From Psychrobacter cibarius (GTDB lineage Bacteria > Pseudomonadota > Gammaproteobacteria > Pseudomonadales > Moraxellaceae), in NCBI GenBank assembly GCA_030686115.1, contig CP131612.1:1550001-1614000 (forward strand): 64,000 nt of DNA. Reading direction: 5' to 3'. A program made the position numbers and the translations under genes. Below the pieces are notes generated by a model that was given only the letters and a program-made list of their open reading frames with translations, was not told where the DNA came from and made no database searches. This document shows positions 1 through 9,722 of the stretch, one piece after another (position 1 is the first letter of the stretch; every line of letters starts with the position of its first letter).

Positions 1-1773
1 GGGGTTGTCAGTATTTTGCTACAGCAATTGGTCAAAAACCCATTAGCGTCAGACACCACATTGGGCGTCGGCGTTGGTGCACAATTGGCCATGCTCATTG
101 TGACCTTGTTTTTGCCAAGCTTAGCGATTTATGGCGGACTTTATGTGGCCTTTGTCGGTGCGCTTATTAGTATGGGACTGGTCTTTGTATTGTCAGCACC
201 CAGTCGTTTTAATCCGCTCATTTTAATATTGGCGGGCTTAGTGGTAAACATTCTACTTGCCGCCATTGCCAATGTTTTGGTGTTGTTTTTTGCTGAACGT
301 AGTAATGGTATGCTGTCGTGGGCGGCGGGATTTTTGGCACAGAATAGCTGGCATACCAGTACGATGCTAGCGATAACGGCCGTCGTGATGGCGGTTGTCT
401 GTCTACCCTTGTTAAAACCATTAACCTTGATGAGTCTCGATGACTCACAAGCCAAACGCTTGGGCGTGCCGATTAACGGTATTCGTGCATTGGTGGTGCT
501 TATTGTGGCGGTCGTTACCGCTTTGGTGGTTAGCGAAGTTGGTCTAATCGGTTTTATCGGTCTTGGCGCTGCCAGTCTGGTCAATGCGTTGGGAGTCGCT
601 TCTATTAGCAAACGTCTGCTTGCAGCCTTTGTCTTAGGGGCGCTGCTTTTATGGCTGACTAGCAATGTTGCTTTATTACTCGAACCCATACTAAATATGC
701 AAATTCCAGCAGGGGCGATGACGGGTATTCTCGGTGCACCACTGATTATTTGGCTGATTTTGCGTCAGCGCCGTGAGCGGATAGAAACAGTAACCCCGAT
801 GCTAACGGGCAAGCATGCACCTGTGTCATGGTGGCGCTGGGGTCTTGGCGTGGTAATGATAATTATAGTTGCCTGTGTTTTTGTCCAAGACGTCAGTGGC
901 TGGGGACTAAGTACCGATTGGGCGATCACCCAGCAGTATCGGCTACCGCGCAGTTTGAGCGCAGCGGCAACGGGTCTGATGTTGGCCATCGCTGGTGTGT
1001 TATTGCAAACGCTCACCCGCAATCCGATGGCAAGTCCAGAAGTATTGGGTGTGAGCTCGGGCGCGGCGCTTGGGGTTATCTTAGGGTTTTTACTGCTACC
1101 AAGCTTAGGGCTATCTGCCGGAGCTGGTACTTTATTAATCTCAGGATTATCAGGAGCGATGGCTGTGTTATTGCTTGTTATTTGGCTAGCACGTAAGGTA
1201 AGTTCTGGCTATCTATTACTGGTCGGTATCGGTATTGCCGCGATGATGGATGGGGTGATGCACATGGTCAAGCTGTCTGGTGATCCTCGTTTAGAGGCGA
1301 TGCTTAGCTGGTTGTCTGGAACCACTTATAGCGCTCAGCCTAGCACGGTGTGGTATCTTATCGGCATTGCCCTCATTTTATTTGCCCTCAGCTTACTGCT
1401 TATCAAACCCTTAAGAGTGCTTGGTTTGGGTACGGGAGTCGCTCGTAATTTAGGGGTGGCAGTGACACCAGTGACACTCGCGTTATTGGTGTTGGTGGCG
1501 GCGCTAAGTACTGCCAGTACGCTTGCGGTTGGGCCATTGAGTTTCATTGGTCTAATGGTGCCACATTTGGCGACGTCACTCGGTGCGGTAAGGCTTGAGC
1601 GCCAATTGCCATTAGCGGCTTTGTTAGGCGCAGGGGTGATGGTAATAGCAGACTGGATTGGGCGTTATGTCATTTTCCCTTATGAGCTGCCTGCGGGTAC
1701 GATTGCGGCTATCATTGGCGGTGCGTACTTTTTATGGCTGATTCGTAAAGTGCCAGTCGCAGTGAGTGGATAG
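1..1773 (+). CDS. fhuB: Fused siderophore ABC transporter permease (FhuB-like), 5' partial
   Basis: Inner-membrane permease of an iron(III)-siderophore ABC importer, FecCD family. The frame is open from base 1, so the start lies outside the window and about 590 residues are visible. Two homologous FecCD halves are fused. Each carries the family signature: LLQQLVKNPLASDTTLGV at the very start and LLQTLTRNPMASPEVLGV near residue 330. Each half is rich in hydrophobic helices, the arrangement of FhuB (about 660 aa), where one chain replaces two permease subunits. A periplasmic binding protein and an ATPase are expected upstream. The substrate cannot be read from the sequence; hydroxamate siderophores are typical for FhuB. 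Confidence 0.9.
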   Translation, partial: GVVSILLQQLVKNPLASDTTLGVGVGAQLAMLIVTLFLPSLAIYGGLYVAFVGALISMGLVFVLSAPSRFNPLILILAGLVVNILLAAIANVLVLFFAERSNGMLSWAAGFLAQNSWHTSTMLAITAVVMAVVCLPLLKPLTLMSLDDSQAKRLGVPINGIRALVVLIVAVVTALVVSEVGLIGFIGLGAASLVNALGVASISKRLLAAFVLGALLLWLTSNVALLLEPILNMQIPAGAMTGILGAPLIIWLILRQRRERIETVTPMLTGKHAPVSWWRWGLGVVMIIIVACVFVQDVSGWGLSTDWAITQQYRLPRSLSAAATGLMLAIAGVLLQTLTRNPMASPEVLGVSSGAALGVILGFLLLPSLGLSAGAGTLLISGLSGAMAVLLLVIWLARKVSSGYLLLVGIGIAAMMDGVMHMVKLSGDPRLEAMLSWLSGTTYSAQPSTVWYLIGIALILFALSLLLIKPLRVLGLGTGVARNLGVAVTPVTLALLVLVAALSTASTLAVGPLSFIGLMVPHLATSLGAVRLERQLPLAALLGAGVMVIADWIGRYVIFPYELPAGTIAAIIGGAYFLWLIRKVPVAVSG

Positions 1774-1785
1774 TTTTTATGGGAA

Positions 1786-1835
1786 ATTAATGACTGACGA
1801 ATAACTATAATCAGCCATCATGATCAGTCATTAAT
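1786..1835. repeat. 12-bp inverted repeat after the permease gene
   Basis: ATTAATGACTGA at 1786-1797 is matched by its exact reverse complement at 1824-1835, separated by 26 nt. It lies between two convergent genes and could form a stem-loop acting as a weak terminator. There is no T-run, so this role is inference. Confidence 0.4.
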
Positions 1836-1893
1836 ACATACCGTCCAGCGCTTAAATAGCGCTATATCTTAAAATCACCAATGTTCGTCATAT

Positions 1894-2349
1894 TCAGTAA
1901 GTCATTTGACATTGCTTTGAAGGGGTTTTAAACTTTTTATTCAAGCTCTTTTTTAATAAATGATCGAATATAAACGGACCAAGGGGCAAAAAGGATCCGA
2001 GTACCCCTGCTGGCATCGCCCAAAGCGGCATTTTGATTTTGGTGGTGGCTATCAACAGCATTAAAATATACGCGATGAACAATCCGCCATGAGCCATCCC
2101 TATGTAGGTGACCGCTTCTGCAATACCCATCATATATTTTAGCGGCATGGCGATGCAAAGTAATAATAAGAAGGACGTACCTTCTAAATAACCCATGATC
2201 GTAAGAATCTTTAATACAGAGTTCTGATCTTTTGTGAGATTAGGTGTTTCTGTGATAGTTGTCTGAGCCTGAGACACTATATCTTCCTTTTGTTTATAAT
2301 AAATAAGGTAAGGGTTTTCCAATGCCGCTATGATACTGGCTTTATTCAA
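1894..2349 (-). CDS. DUF3817 family integral membrane protein
   Basis: Small membrane protein of unknown function. Residues 45-135 fit the DUF3817 pattern: a first helix with LEGTSFLLLLCIAMPLKY, a second with the AHGGLFIAYILMLL stretch, and a third followed by PLGPFIFDHLLKK. The order 'EG-S-LLLL-AMPLKY' then 'HG-LF--Y' then 'P-GPF--D' is characteristic. The first 40 residues are a polar N-terminal extension, so translation might start further in. It is convergent with the permease gene and has no visible partner. Confidence 0.75.
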   Translation of the reverse strand: MNKASIIAALENPYLIYYKQKEDIVSQAQTTITETPNLTKDQNSVLKILTIMGYLEGTSFLLLLCIAMPLKYMMGIAEAVTYIGMAHGGLFIAYILMLLIATTKIKMPLWAMPAGVLGSFLPLGPFIFDHLLKKSLNKKFKTPSKQCQMTY

Positions 2350-2402
2350 TGCTTTGAAGTATTAATTTTACAACCCTTAATAGAGATCAGTAACGAAACT
2401 AA

Positions 2403-3113
2403 ATGACTCTTGATGTCAGTGACTCTAAGCCTACTGATCTCGTTTTAACTGTGAAAAAATATATGACTGCTTACTCCCTTTCTTGTTTTTACTCTTTTCG
2501 TCGCTGTCCTTATGCCATGCGCGCGCGTCTCGGTCTGTTGTTTGCCGAGTTGCCAGTAGAGCTACGGGAGATAACGCTAAAAAATAAGCCTGCGCACATG
2601 CTAGCGATTAGCCCAAAAGGCACCGTGCCCGTTTTACAGCTCGCTGATGGTGTTGTGATTGAAGAGAGTCAGGAAATAATGGAGTGGGCGCTTGAACAGC
2701 AAGATCTACAAGAGCTGTTGAACATTAAGACTTTGCATCAAGGTAATACGTTAATTGAGCAAAACGATCAGGAGTTTAAGCATTGGCTAGATCGCTATAA
2801 ATATGCTGACCGTCATCTTGAAATGACCCAAACAGAATATCGGCAAAAAGGTGAAGCATTTCTACAGATTTTAGAAGCACTGCTTACTAAAAATACTTAT
2901 TTGCTAGGAGACAGTGTGACCATTGCCGATATCGGTATTATGCCATTTGTCCGCCAATTTGCTCATGTAGATCGCGACGTTTTTTACAGTTTGCCTTATC
3001 CGAAGCTGCAAATATGGCTAAAAAACTGGCTTGCGCATCCATTATTTATACAAGCCATGACCAAGTTTCAACCTTGGCAAGATGGCGATGAGCCAGTGAT
3101 TTTTCCTTCTTAG
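2403..3113 (+). CDS. Glutathione S-transferase family protein
   Basis: Cytosolic thioredoxin-fold protein likely to conjugate or transfer glutathione. Near residue 30 it has a GST N-terminal domain with the redox-type motif RRCPYAMRARLGL, then a cis-proline loop (KGTVPVLQL) and the glutathione-contacting EES (VIEESQEIMEW). A helical C-terminal domain follows, with the N-capping-box-like TIADIGIMPF. At 236 aa it has normal GST length. The start is uncertain: the ATG at 2403 adds a 20-residue tail, and an internal ATG at 2463 sits just before the domain. It is monocistronic, with no substrate clue nearby. Confidence 0.85.
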   Translation: MTLDVSDSKPTDLVLTVKKYMTAYSLSCFYSFRRCPYAMRARLGLLFAELPVELREITLKNKPAHMLAISPKGTVPVLQLADGVVIEESQEIMEWALEQQDLQELLNIKTLHQGNTLIEQNDQEFKHWLDRYKYADRHLEMTQTEYRQKGEAFLQILEALLTKNTYLLGDSVTIADIGIMPFVRQFAHVDRDVFYSLPYPKLQIWLKNWLAHPLFIQAMTKFQPWQDGDEPVIFPS

Positions 3114-3580
3114 CAAAAGTAGCTCACTCATTTCTTTGTAAATATTCCATCAATCTATTTTAGATATGTCCAGCAACCACCCACGCGTCATTAAACAATT
3201 CCTAATAATGAGGGAGTTATTTACCCTCATTATTTTGATAGATCTCAACAGTACTATTCTCAGAATAAATATCAATCTATGGCGGTTTGATAGCCGCTTT
3301 TCATAACCTTTGTATCAAAAGGGTTGAATGTCTATTGTGTACACTTGTACTCTTAGGTTAAAATGAACATAAGTGTATCATTATGTAAATATTCTTGAGT
3401 GACCTCAATTACGAATTGATTGGCATGGTTGTGAAAGTAACTTTTATACGAGTGTGAATATAAGAGTGCGCAAACAACGAATCCACGTGCTAATTATAGT
3501 GACGCCGATGGCTTTGCTTTTTATATGCGATAACCACTTAATTCATCCCTAATCCCAACATTTACGAAGGACTGTTTGAA
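3114..3580. other. Intergenic region without a gene
   Basis: No frame here looks coding. It holds one clear hairpin at 3203-3236 and then AT-rich sequence leading to the next gene, including the stretch TTGTGTACACTTGTAC. A promoter for the 3581 gene is expected here but no consensus pair is convincing. Confidence 0.5.
3203..3236 (+). terminator. Rho-independent terminator after the GST gene
   Basis: TAATAATGAGGG and CCCTCATTATTTT form a stem of about 11 bp around a 9-nt loop, ending in a short T-run. It is about 90 nt after the GST stop codon. Confidence 0.7.
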
Positions 3581-4006
3581 ATGTTAAAAAGTGCCATTAA
3601 AGAAACTGAATTAGAAAAAATCGATATCATATTAGTAAAAAATATTTTAGAGATTGGTATTCAAGATGATTATGCTGACAAGATAGCGGCTGATTATATC
3701 GAGACGTTAGCCCGCGCAAAAAGTGATAAAAACAGTCTCTTATATAAATCATCTAAGGTAAAAGAGTGCTATAGACAGTCGGATCTGCATAAATCTATCA
3801 ACCGTATTATTTATAAGATCGAGCCTTTAAGGGTTGCTATTATGCGTGAAGGCCTAGCATTGCAGCAGGCAGTGGCTGAAGGCAATAAAGAGATAGCTGA
3901 TGAGATTATTAAGGTTGTCGTTAGAATGAAGCTAGAAAAAAGTAAGCTTGAGAAAAATCTTAGCGCACTTATGGGTAACGTAAAAAAGCTTCAGCTCGCT
4001 AGCTAA
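3581..4006 (+). CDS. Hypothetical protein, helical, unknown function
   Basis: I do not recognise this 141-residue protein. It is strongly helical and charged, rich in Lys, Glu, Ile and Ala, with heptad-like spacing from about residue 75 to the end that suggests a coiled coil. It has no signal peptide or membrane segment. The ATG at 3581 is preceded by AAGGA with normal spacing. The gene ends 23 bp before the phospholipase D fragment. That fragment has lost its N-terminal half, so this gene may occupy a site of past insertion or deletion. Confidence 0.55.
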   Translation: MLKSAIKETELEKIDIILVKNILEIGIQDDYADKIAADYIETLARAKSDKNSLLYKSSKVKECYRQSDLHKSINRIIYKIEPLRVAIMREGLALQQAVAEGNKEIADEIIKVVVRMKLEKSKLEKNLSALMGNVKKLQLAS

Positions 4007-4029
4007 TAAAATAACAACAAAGCAAGGCC

Positions 4030-4440
4030 ATGCTTGAAAATGGCGTCAGCCTTTTTGAGCTACGTAGCCAAGCTGCGTCTGGTATACACGCTGACCATCT
4101 AGGAGCGTTCAGATCGTCAAAAGCCAGTCTTCACGCGAAAACCTTTGCGGTAGATGGAAAGCGCATTTTTATTGGCTCGTTCAATTTTGACCCCCGTTCG
4201 GCTGCTCTCAATACTGAAATGGGTTTAATGATCCACAGTGAACAGATGGCACAGAAACTGCACAAAGCATTTGACGAGGGCATAGTTGGTCTTACTTGGC
4301 GAGTAGAGCAGCGTAATGGAAGGCTTGTCTGGATCGATTCCTATACTGGATCGATGAGCGTCTCGGAGCCTGGACAAAGTGCCCTGCTTAACATTATATT
4401 GACAGTAGTAGGGTGGCTACCAGTTGAATGGCTTTTGTAG
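4030..4440 (+). pseudogene. C-terminal fragment of a phospholipase D / cardiolipin synthase-like protein
   Basis: The frame encodes only the second half of a PLD-superfamily protein. HAKTFAVDGKRIFIGSFNFD (from about residue 36) is an HKD catalytic motif with its following N/D signature. The tail LPVEWLL is typical of the C-terminus of these envelope phospholipid enzymes. Family members need two HKD motifs and are about 400-550 aa; here one motif and 136 codons remain. The unrelated frame just upstream shows the N-terminal half is gone, so this is most likely a non-functional remnant. Confidence 0.7.
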
Positions 4441-4731
4441 CTATAGACAACAGTGCTATATAGGATCATGAGCTATAATATCCAATATCTGACACATTCA
4501 TTCAGTAATGTGATAAATATAAAAAATTGGCTAATGCTATGTCTGTCATAGTGTTTGGAATGTTTTTATGTTCTTTTAATTAAAAAAGCAGCGATGCTAC
4601 AATCATTAATCATTTTTACTATTTTTTAAGATGATTTGTTAGCGTCTCTATCCTGCTTGTTTTTAATCGTTTATGCTCAGGTACTTTACAGATACTCACT
4701 AAGATATCTAAAAAACAATTAAGGAAAATTT

Positions 4732-5874
4732 ATGCATATCACTGCTAATTTCGATGCTGGTAATATTGAGGTTATTAATTTAGAAGATAAAAAAAATATC
4801 CAATTGGCTATTCGTCCGGACGTCGGTGGCGAGTTTTTTCAGTGGTTTAATTTTCGCATGACAGGTCAAGTTGGCGAGCAATATGTGCTCAATATTATGA
4901 ATGCAGGGGATGCAGCATTCCCTGCAGGGTGGGAGAATTACCAAGCAGTTGCCTCGTACGATCGTGACTATTGGTTTCGTCTACCCACCTCTTATAAAGA
5001 CGGAAATTTAACCATAACGGCAGAGTTGGAATGTGAAACCATTCAAATTGCTTTTTTTGCCCCTTACAGTGATGAGCGTCATCAAGATTTATTAGCAGCG
5101 GTGCAAATGCATCCATTAGTGACGTTAGAGCATTTAGGGGAGACCCTTGATAAGCGCGATTTAACCTTAGTCAAAATTAGTGATGGCGCTAGCAATAACG
5201 ATGCGCCTAAACGCAATATTTGGATTACGGCACGTCAACATCCCGGTGAGACGATGGCTGAATGGTTGGTCGATGGTCTATTGCATAGCCTGTTAGATGG
5301 TGATAATGCCACGGGTAAATTATTATTAGATAAAGCTAACTTTTACATCGTGCCCAATATGAACCCAGATGGCAGCGTGAGAGGTCATTTGCGTACCAAC
5401 GCAGTTGGTACTAACCTAAACCGTGCTTGGTCAAATCCAAGTTTGGAAACCAGCCCAGAAGTCTTTCATGTCATTAATAAAATGGAAGAGACGGGTGTTG
5501 ATCTATTTTATGATGTGCACGGTGATGAAGAAATACCTTTTGTGTTCCTTGCTGGCTCGCAGGGTACGCCAAATTATAGCGACCGCCTCGCACGTCTACG
5601 CGATAGATTTTCAGAAGTGTTAAAGATCGCCAGTGCCGACTTTCAGACGGAAGAGGGCTATGACGTTGATGCACCGGGTACTGCGAACATGACGCTTGCC
5701 ACTCACTGGGTTGCCGAACGTTTTGACTGCCTTGCCAATACCTTGGAGATGCCATTTATAGACAACAATAATGTCCCCGATGCGGATACGGGTTGGTCAC
5801 CAGAGCGCTCTATGAAATTAGGGGAAGCTTCATTAGTGGCTATGTTGGCAGTCGTGGATGATTTACGTGAGTGA
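4732..5874 (+). CDS. M14 family zinc carboxypeptidase (cytosolic carboxypeptidase-like)
   Basis: Predicted cytoplasmic zinc metallocarboxypeptidase with no signal peptide. Residues 1-115 form the beta-rich domain that precedes the catalytic domain in bacterial CCP-like M14 enzymes. Zinc ligands are visible: His170 and Glu173 in ARQHPGETMAEW and His263 in YDVHGDEE. The catalytic glutamate is Glu339 in NTLEMPF. GTNLNRAW supplies the substrate-binding Asn-Arg pair. Its 380 aa match the bacterial PaCCP-like group. The ATG at 4732 follows AAGGAAAATTT. The biological substrate, a C-terminal residue of some peptide or protein, is not evident. It is monocistronic. Confidence 0.88.
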   Translation: MHITANFDAGNIEVINLEDKKNIQLAIRPDVGGEFFQWFNFRMTGQVGEQYVLNIMNAGDAAFPAGWENYQAVASYDRDYWFRLPTSYKDGNLTITAELECETIQIAFFAPYSDERHQDLLAAVQMHPLVTLEHLGETLDKRDLTLVKISDGASNNDAPKRNIWITARQHPGETMAEWLVDGLLHSLLDGDNATGKLLLDKANFYIVPNMNPDGSVRGHLRTNAVGTNLNRAWSNPSLETSPEVFHVINKMEETGVDLFYDVHGDEEIPFVFLAGSQGTPNYSDRLARLRDRFSEVLKIASADFQTEEGYDVDAPGTANMTLATHWVAERFDCLANTLEMPFIDNNNVPDADTGWSPERSMKLGEASLVAMLAVVDDLRE

Positions 5875-6330
5875 ATCATTTAGGTGGATTGTTTGGGTTA
5901 TGAAATAAGTCTATGCACTCAAGGGTTACTTGTTCAACATTCTCTATGCCACTCCAAATCTCCTTAGATACGCCATCAGGTTGATCTGCTGCCAGACCTT
6001 GCGAGTGCCATAACGGCACTTGCAATCCTACCAGACGCGCTCACTCTTACCGATATAACAATCGTTATACTCACTGTGCAGTGAGCGTTTGGGTGGGCGA
6101 ATTTTGCTCATAACGCTCTTTTCCCATAAAACTATCCCAGATTATTTTGCTTATCTAAGACAGTCCTGAAGATTAAATATCCTTTAATATAAATATACAG
6201 GTATGTTAGCTTTGTGCTTTAATAAATGACAGTTGTCATTTATGAGCATGGTTAATGTAAGTGGCATAGTAAGTGACATAGATAGCCTTGATTTTATCGA
6301 CGATTAGTTTTTGGACTTATGGAGCGAGCT
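5875..6330. other. Intergenic region, possible decayed gene fragment
   Basis: No intact gene. On the minus strand around 6110-5935 two short adjoining frames (…SLHSEYNDCYIGKSERVW, stop, then DCKCRYGTRKVWQQINLM…) read like one frame-shifted or stop-interrupted protein remnant, perhaps of an insertion sequence. I cannot name its family. The last 100 bp should hold the adhesin promoter. Confidence 0.3.
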
Positions 6331-8607
6331 ATGAATAAAGTATTTAAAAAGATTTGGAGTCAATCACTAGGTTGTATAGTGGTGGTATCTGAGAATACTA
6401 AGAGCGCTGGTAAGACCAGCGGCACGACTGGCACTATCGCCCTGATAGCTCGTTCAAATGACTATAAGATGTTGACTCTAAAAGGGCTTGCCTTCAGTAT
6501 CGCAGCGATCAGTGGCTCGACAGTGTGGGCAGGCGTGGTATGCGTAACGGATCCTGTTTCTGGAGGAAGTACGGCAACAGGTGTCATTGCAGTAGCCTGT
6601 GGAATAAATAATGTAGCAGACGGTATTAATAGTAGTGCCTTAGGTATTGACAATAAAGCTTCTAATGAAGCGACTAGTGCGCTAGGTCATGCAAATGAAG
6701 CAACAGGTAACTCTAGCAATGCAGTGGGATTTTTCAATAAGTCTTCGGGTGGTTATAGCAGTGCGGTTGGTTATACTAATGTAGCATCAGGTGATTATAG
6801 TAGTGCGTTAGGTGCTAATAATGAAGCATCAGTTAAGTACAGTAGTGCCGTTGGTTATAACAATACCGCATCGCGTATCAATAGTAGTGCGGTAGGATCT
6901 AATAATATCGCCTCAGAGGGTTATAGTAGTGCATTTGGTTATAACAACACGGCATCGAACATAAATAGCAGTGCAATTGGCTATAAAAATACCGCCTCGA
7001 ATGTAAATAGCAGTGCCGTCGGTTATAATAATACAGCATCAGGTGAAGACAGTAGTGCCATCGGTTTTGAAAATACATCAGAGGGTGACTACAGTGTTGC
7101 AGTTGGTTATCAGAATACCGCATCAGGTACAGACAGCAGCGTGTTTGGCAGTAATAGCCAAGCCACTGCGACAGGCGCAACGGCCATCGGTAGTTTCTCC
7201 ATTGCAGATGAAAGAGATACGATTTCAGTTGGTAGCAAGGGTTTCGAAAAACGTATCACTAACGTGGCAGATGCAATAAATGATACAGATGCGGTAAATA
7301 AACGATACACCGACGACAAAGCAACTGAAACTTTAACCGCATCGAAAGGTTACACCGACGACAAAGCAACTGAAACTTTAACCGCATCGAAAGGTTACAC
7401 CGACGACAAAGCAACTGAAACTTTAACCGCATCGAAAGGTTACACCGATGGCAAAGCAACTGAAACTTTAACTGCCTCAAAAGGTTACACCGATGGCAAA
7501 GCGACTGAAACCTTAACTGCCTCCAAAGGCTATACCGACGATAAAGCAACCGAAACTTTAACCGCCTCAAAAGGCTATACCGACGGCAAAGCAACCGAGA
7601 CTTTAACCGCCTCCAAAGGCTACACCGATGGTAAAGCAACTGAGACTTTAACCGCCTCCAAAGGCTACACCGATGGTAAAGCAACTGAGACTTTAACCGC
7701 CTCCAAAGGCTACACCGATGGCAAAGCAACTGAGACTCTAGCATCGTCACAAAGTTATACGAATGATCAGGTATTGAGCGTTAAACAGGAGATTGCTGCA
7801 CAGCATAAATACCTAAGCATCAATGGTGGTGAGTCTGCAGAAGCGATTGCTAGTGGAGACAACGCAATGGCTTTAGGCGCTAACGCGGCGGCGCAGGGTA
7901 AGCAATCTATTGCAATGGGAGATGGTGCTCAAGCAATCGGCGAGCAAGCTATCAGCATTGGCACTGGTAATAAAGCGACTGGAAATCATTCAGGTGCGAT
8001 TGGCGATCTAAGTACGGTCAGTGGCAATAACAGCTATAGTATGGGCAATAATAATACCGTGTCTGGCGACAATACTTTTGTGCTCGGCAATAATGTTAAT
8101 ACTACTGCAAAAAACGCCGTGGTACTCGGCAATGACTCTAGCTCTAACCGTGAAAACACAGTGTCGGTTGGTTCGGATCTTAACCAGCGTCAGATTATCA
8201 ATGTTGCTAATGGTACCGCTGATAATGACGCAGTCAATGTCAGTCAGTTACAAGACGCAAAAACAAGCGCTATCGAAACCTCGAACACTTATGCCGATAC
8301 TAAATTTAATGCTCTAAATGACTCTATTCACAATTATCTGCAAGACAATGGACAGCGCTTTAAGGAAATTGATGATCGTTTTGATCGTCAAGGTGCGATG
8401 AGTGCTGCGATGTTAAACATGGCAACCAGCACGTCAGGTTTACAAGGTAAGAACCGCATAGGCGTGGGTGCAGGTTTTCAGGGCTCCGAGCAAGCGGTCT
8501 CATTGGGGTATCAGCGTGTCATTAATCCCAATACCAGCTTTAGTCTCGGTGGTGCTTTCACAAAAGATGAGAACTCTGGTGGCATGGGTATGGGCTTTAG
8601 CTGGTAA
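6331..8607 (+). CDS. YadA-like trimeric autotransporter adhesin
   Basis: Surface adhesin (type Vc secretion) of about 758 aa. The start at 6331 is chosen over 6319 because the protein then opens with an extended signal peptide region (MNKVFKKIWSQSLG) preceded by GGAG. A hydrophobic core follows, ending near VWAGVV. Residues about 90-320 are YadA head repeats of the S-SAVG-N--AS type. A neck (DAVNKRYTDDKA) leads into ten 15-residue coiled-coil stalk repeats, then a second head and neck. The C-terminal 70 residues are the YadA membrane anchor, ending in Phe-Ser-Trp. Trimers would insert in the outer membrane and bind host or abiotic surfaces. Confidence 0.92.
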   Translation: MNKVFKKIWSQSLGCIVVVSENTKSAGKTSGTTGTIALIARSNDYKMLTLKGLAFSIAAISGSTVWAGVVCVTDPVSGGSTATGVIAVACGINNVADGINSSALGIDNKASNEATSALGHANEATGNSSNAVGFFNKSSGGYSSAVGYTNVASGDYSSALGANNEASVKYSSAVGYNNTASRINSSAVGSNNIASEGYSSAFGYNNTASNINSSAIGYKNTASNVNSSAVGYNNTASGEDSSAIGFENTSEGDYSVAVGYQNTASGTDSSVFGSNSQATATGATAIGSFSIADERDTISVGSKGFEKRITNVADAINDTDAVNKRYTDDKATETLTASKGYTDDKATETLTASKGYTDDKATETLTASKGYTDGKATETLTASKGYTDGKATETLTASKGYTDDKATETLTASKGYTDGKATETLTASKGYTDGKATETLTASKGYTDGKATETLTASKGYTDGKATETLASSQSYTNDQVLSVKQEIAAQHKYLSINGGESAEAIASGDNAMALGANAAAQGKQSIAMGDGAQAIGEQAISIGTGNKATGNHSGAIGDLSTVSGNNSYSMGNNNTVSGDNTFVLGNNVNTTAKNAVVLGNDSSSNRENTVSVGSDLNQRQIINVANGTADNDAVNVSQLQDAKTSAIETSNTYADTKFNALNDSIHNYLQDNGQRFKEIDDRFDRQGAMSAAMLNMATSTSGLQGKNRIGVGAGFQGSEQAVSLGYQRVINPNTSFSLGGAFTKDENSGGMGMGFSW
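7306..7755 (+). repeat. Ten tandem 45-bp repeats in the adhesin stalk
   Basis: Ten in-frame copies of a 45-bp unit encode YTD(D/G)KATETLTASKG. Several neighbouring units are near-identical at the DNA level (the first three and the last four), while the middle units differ by silent changes. Slippage or recombination here would lengthen or shorten the stalk in steps of 15 residues without breaking the frame. Confidence 0.95.
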
Positions 8608-8628
8608 GCATTAAGTAAACCAAAAGCC

Positions 8629-8659
8629 AAAAAAAGGACATTAATTTGTCCTTTTTTTC
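8629..8659 (+). terminator. Rho-independent terminator after the adhesin gene
   Basis: AAAAAAGGACA and TGTCCTTTTTTT pair around TTAATT and end in a T-run, about 20 nt after the adhesin stop codon. Confidence 0.85.
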
Positions 8660-8939
8660 TGATGACCATTTTTACTTATTATCTAAAGCTTCTTATAGCC
8701 CAAACCCTTTTGAATGCCAATCCTGCTGTGAGCTAAGCGGTCGCTTGAGCGGCCTTATTTCTTTAAGAGTTTCTTTAAGAGCTGTCATAAGCTCAGGGGC
8801 ATAAGGCAATTTATATAATGTCACCTGCGTGCATTTTGGTAAGTATGGCATCAATACTCATTGTTATGATAGATCGCTGCACAGCCAGCCCCTTCAACTT
8901 ACTACCGTGTTAAACAACTCTGTGTATAAATTAATAAAG
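8660..8939. other. Intergenic region without a recognised gene
   Basis: Between the adhesin terminator and hupE. On the minus strand about 8817-8698 a 40-codon open stretch (…PLKRPLSSQQDWHSKGFGL) looks faintly protein-like but lacks a convincing start, and I cannot assign it. Nothing else is supported. Confidence 0.35.
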
Positions 8940-9617
8940 TTACCCTAACAGCACACCGCATAAACCGACAACAGCTATAACACGTTGAATAATCAAACTG
9001 TCTTGCAGGTGAGTGTTTAGATAAGTGGCAAATCCTTTGCCGATAGTATATAGACCTAGCATGGCAACAATCATACCCGTAAAGAAGCCAGCGGTATTAC
9101 TGTTTGCAGGAACTTCGATTGCATGAGCTGCACCGTGGAACATAGCAAGCGCACCAAAGCCAATGACTAAGAATTTATACACGGTTTTGACGGACATCTC
9201 GTGGCTTTGATTCAATGCCACATTAAAGTAGCGGCTCATAAGTGCCATGGTCAGTAGTACGATAGAGAGTAGAATGCCGTATTCAATAAACAGGCTGTTC
9301 AAGCTCACACTTAAACTCAGTACAAATCCTGTTACTAGACCAATTAACAGTGCTACAAAGCCTTTTTTAAAGCTGTGCATTTGAGTAAATAGCATGCCCA
9401 TGCCCAGCGCTAACATCAGATGGTCGAACCCAGTCAAAGGGTGTAATATACCAGACAATATTGAAAGGCTAAATGAGCCATCTGCTGCCATCAAGCCATG
9501 CCCAGGGTGAGCAAACGCGAGTGTTGGTAGCAATGATAACAGTGCTAAGCCACTGATTATGGTGGTTTTTTGGAAGATATTTTTGCGTGTCATCGTTTTG
9601 GCTGTGTCTGTTGTCAT
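8940..9617 (-). CDS. hupE: HupE/UreJ family nickel permease
   Basis: Inner-membrane nickel transporter that probably supplies Ni2+ for urease. It has a cleavable signal (hydrophobic stretch ending LAFA) followed by the family hallmark HPGHG. Next comes LHPLTGFDHLMLALGMGM, carrying the conserved HP-x2-GxDH metal-site motif, and a later FHGAAHAIE. Six or so membrane helices make up the rest. At 225 aa it is normal for HupE/UreJ. It is the last gene of the minus-strand urea locus, about 100 bp after ureG, consistent with UreJ. An internal Met nine codons in is an alternative start. Confidence 0.88.
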   Translation of the reverse strand: MTTDTAKTMTRKNIFQKTTIISGLALLSLLPTLAFAHPGHGLMAADGSFSLSILSGILHPLTGFDHLMLALGMGMLFTQMHSFKKGFVALLIGLVTGFVLSLSVSLNSLFIEYGILLSIVLLTMALMSRYFNVALNQSHEMSVKTVYKFLVIGFGALAMFHGAAHAIEVPANSNTAGFFTGMIVAMLGLYTIGKGFATYLNTHLQDSLIIQRVIAVVGLCGVLLG

Positions 9618-9722
9618 GATAAATCCTTAATAAATAAACAAATCGATATAAAAACTGACTGATAATCCACTGATCCATCAGCGGTTTGTAGAGTACTTAT
9701 TGATGCTATCACCTAAGGCATT

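Noticed and set aside
5935..6110. Insertion-sequence transposase remnant
   Set aside because: Two short interrupted frames look protein-like, but no transposase motif or terminal inverted repeat can be seen.
7259..7750. Long open frame on the minus strand under the adhesin repeats
   Set aside because: It is a by-product of the 45-bp tandem repeat: repeated Leu/Arg/Cys units with no start signal. The plus-strand product explains the sequence fully.
7306..7755. Regular direct repeats that might be a CRISPR array
   Set aside because: Units are 45 bp without unique spacers and encode a continuous coiled coil.
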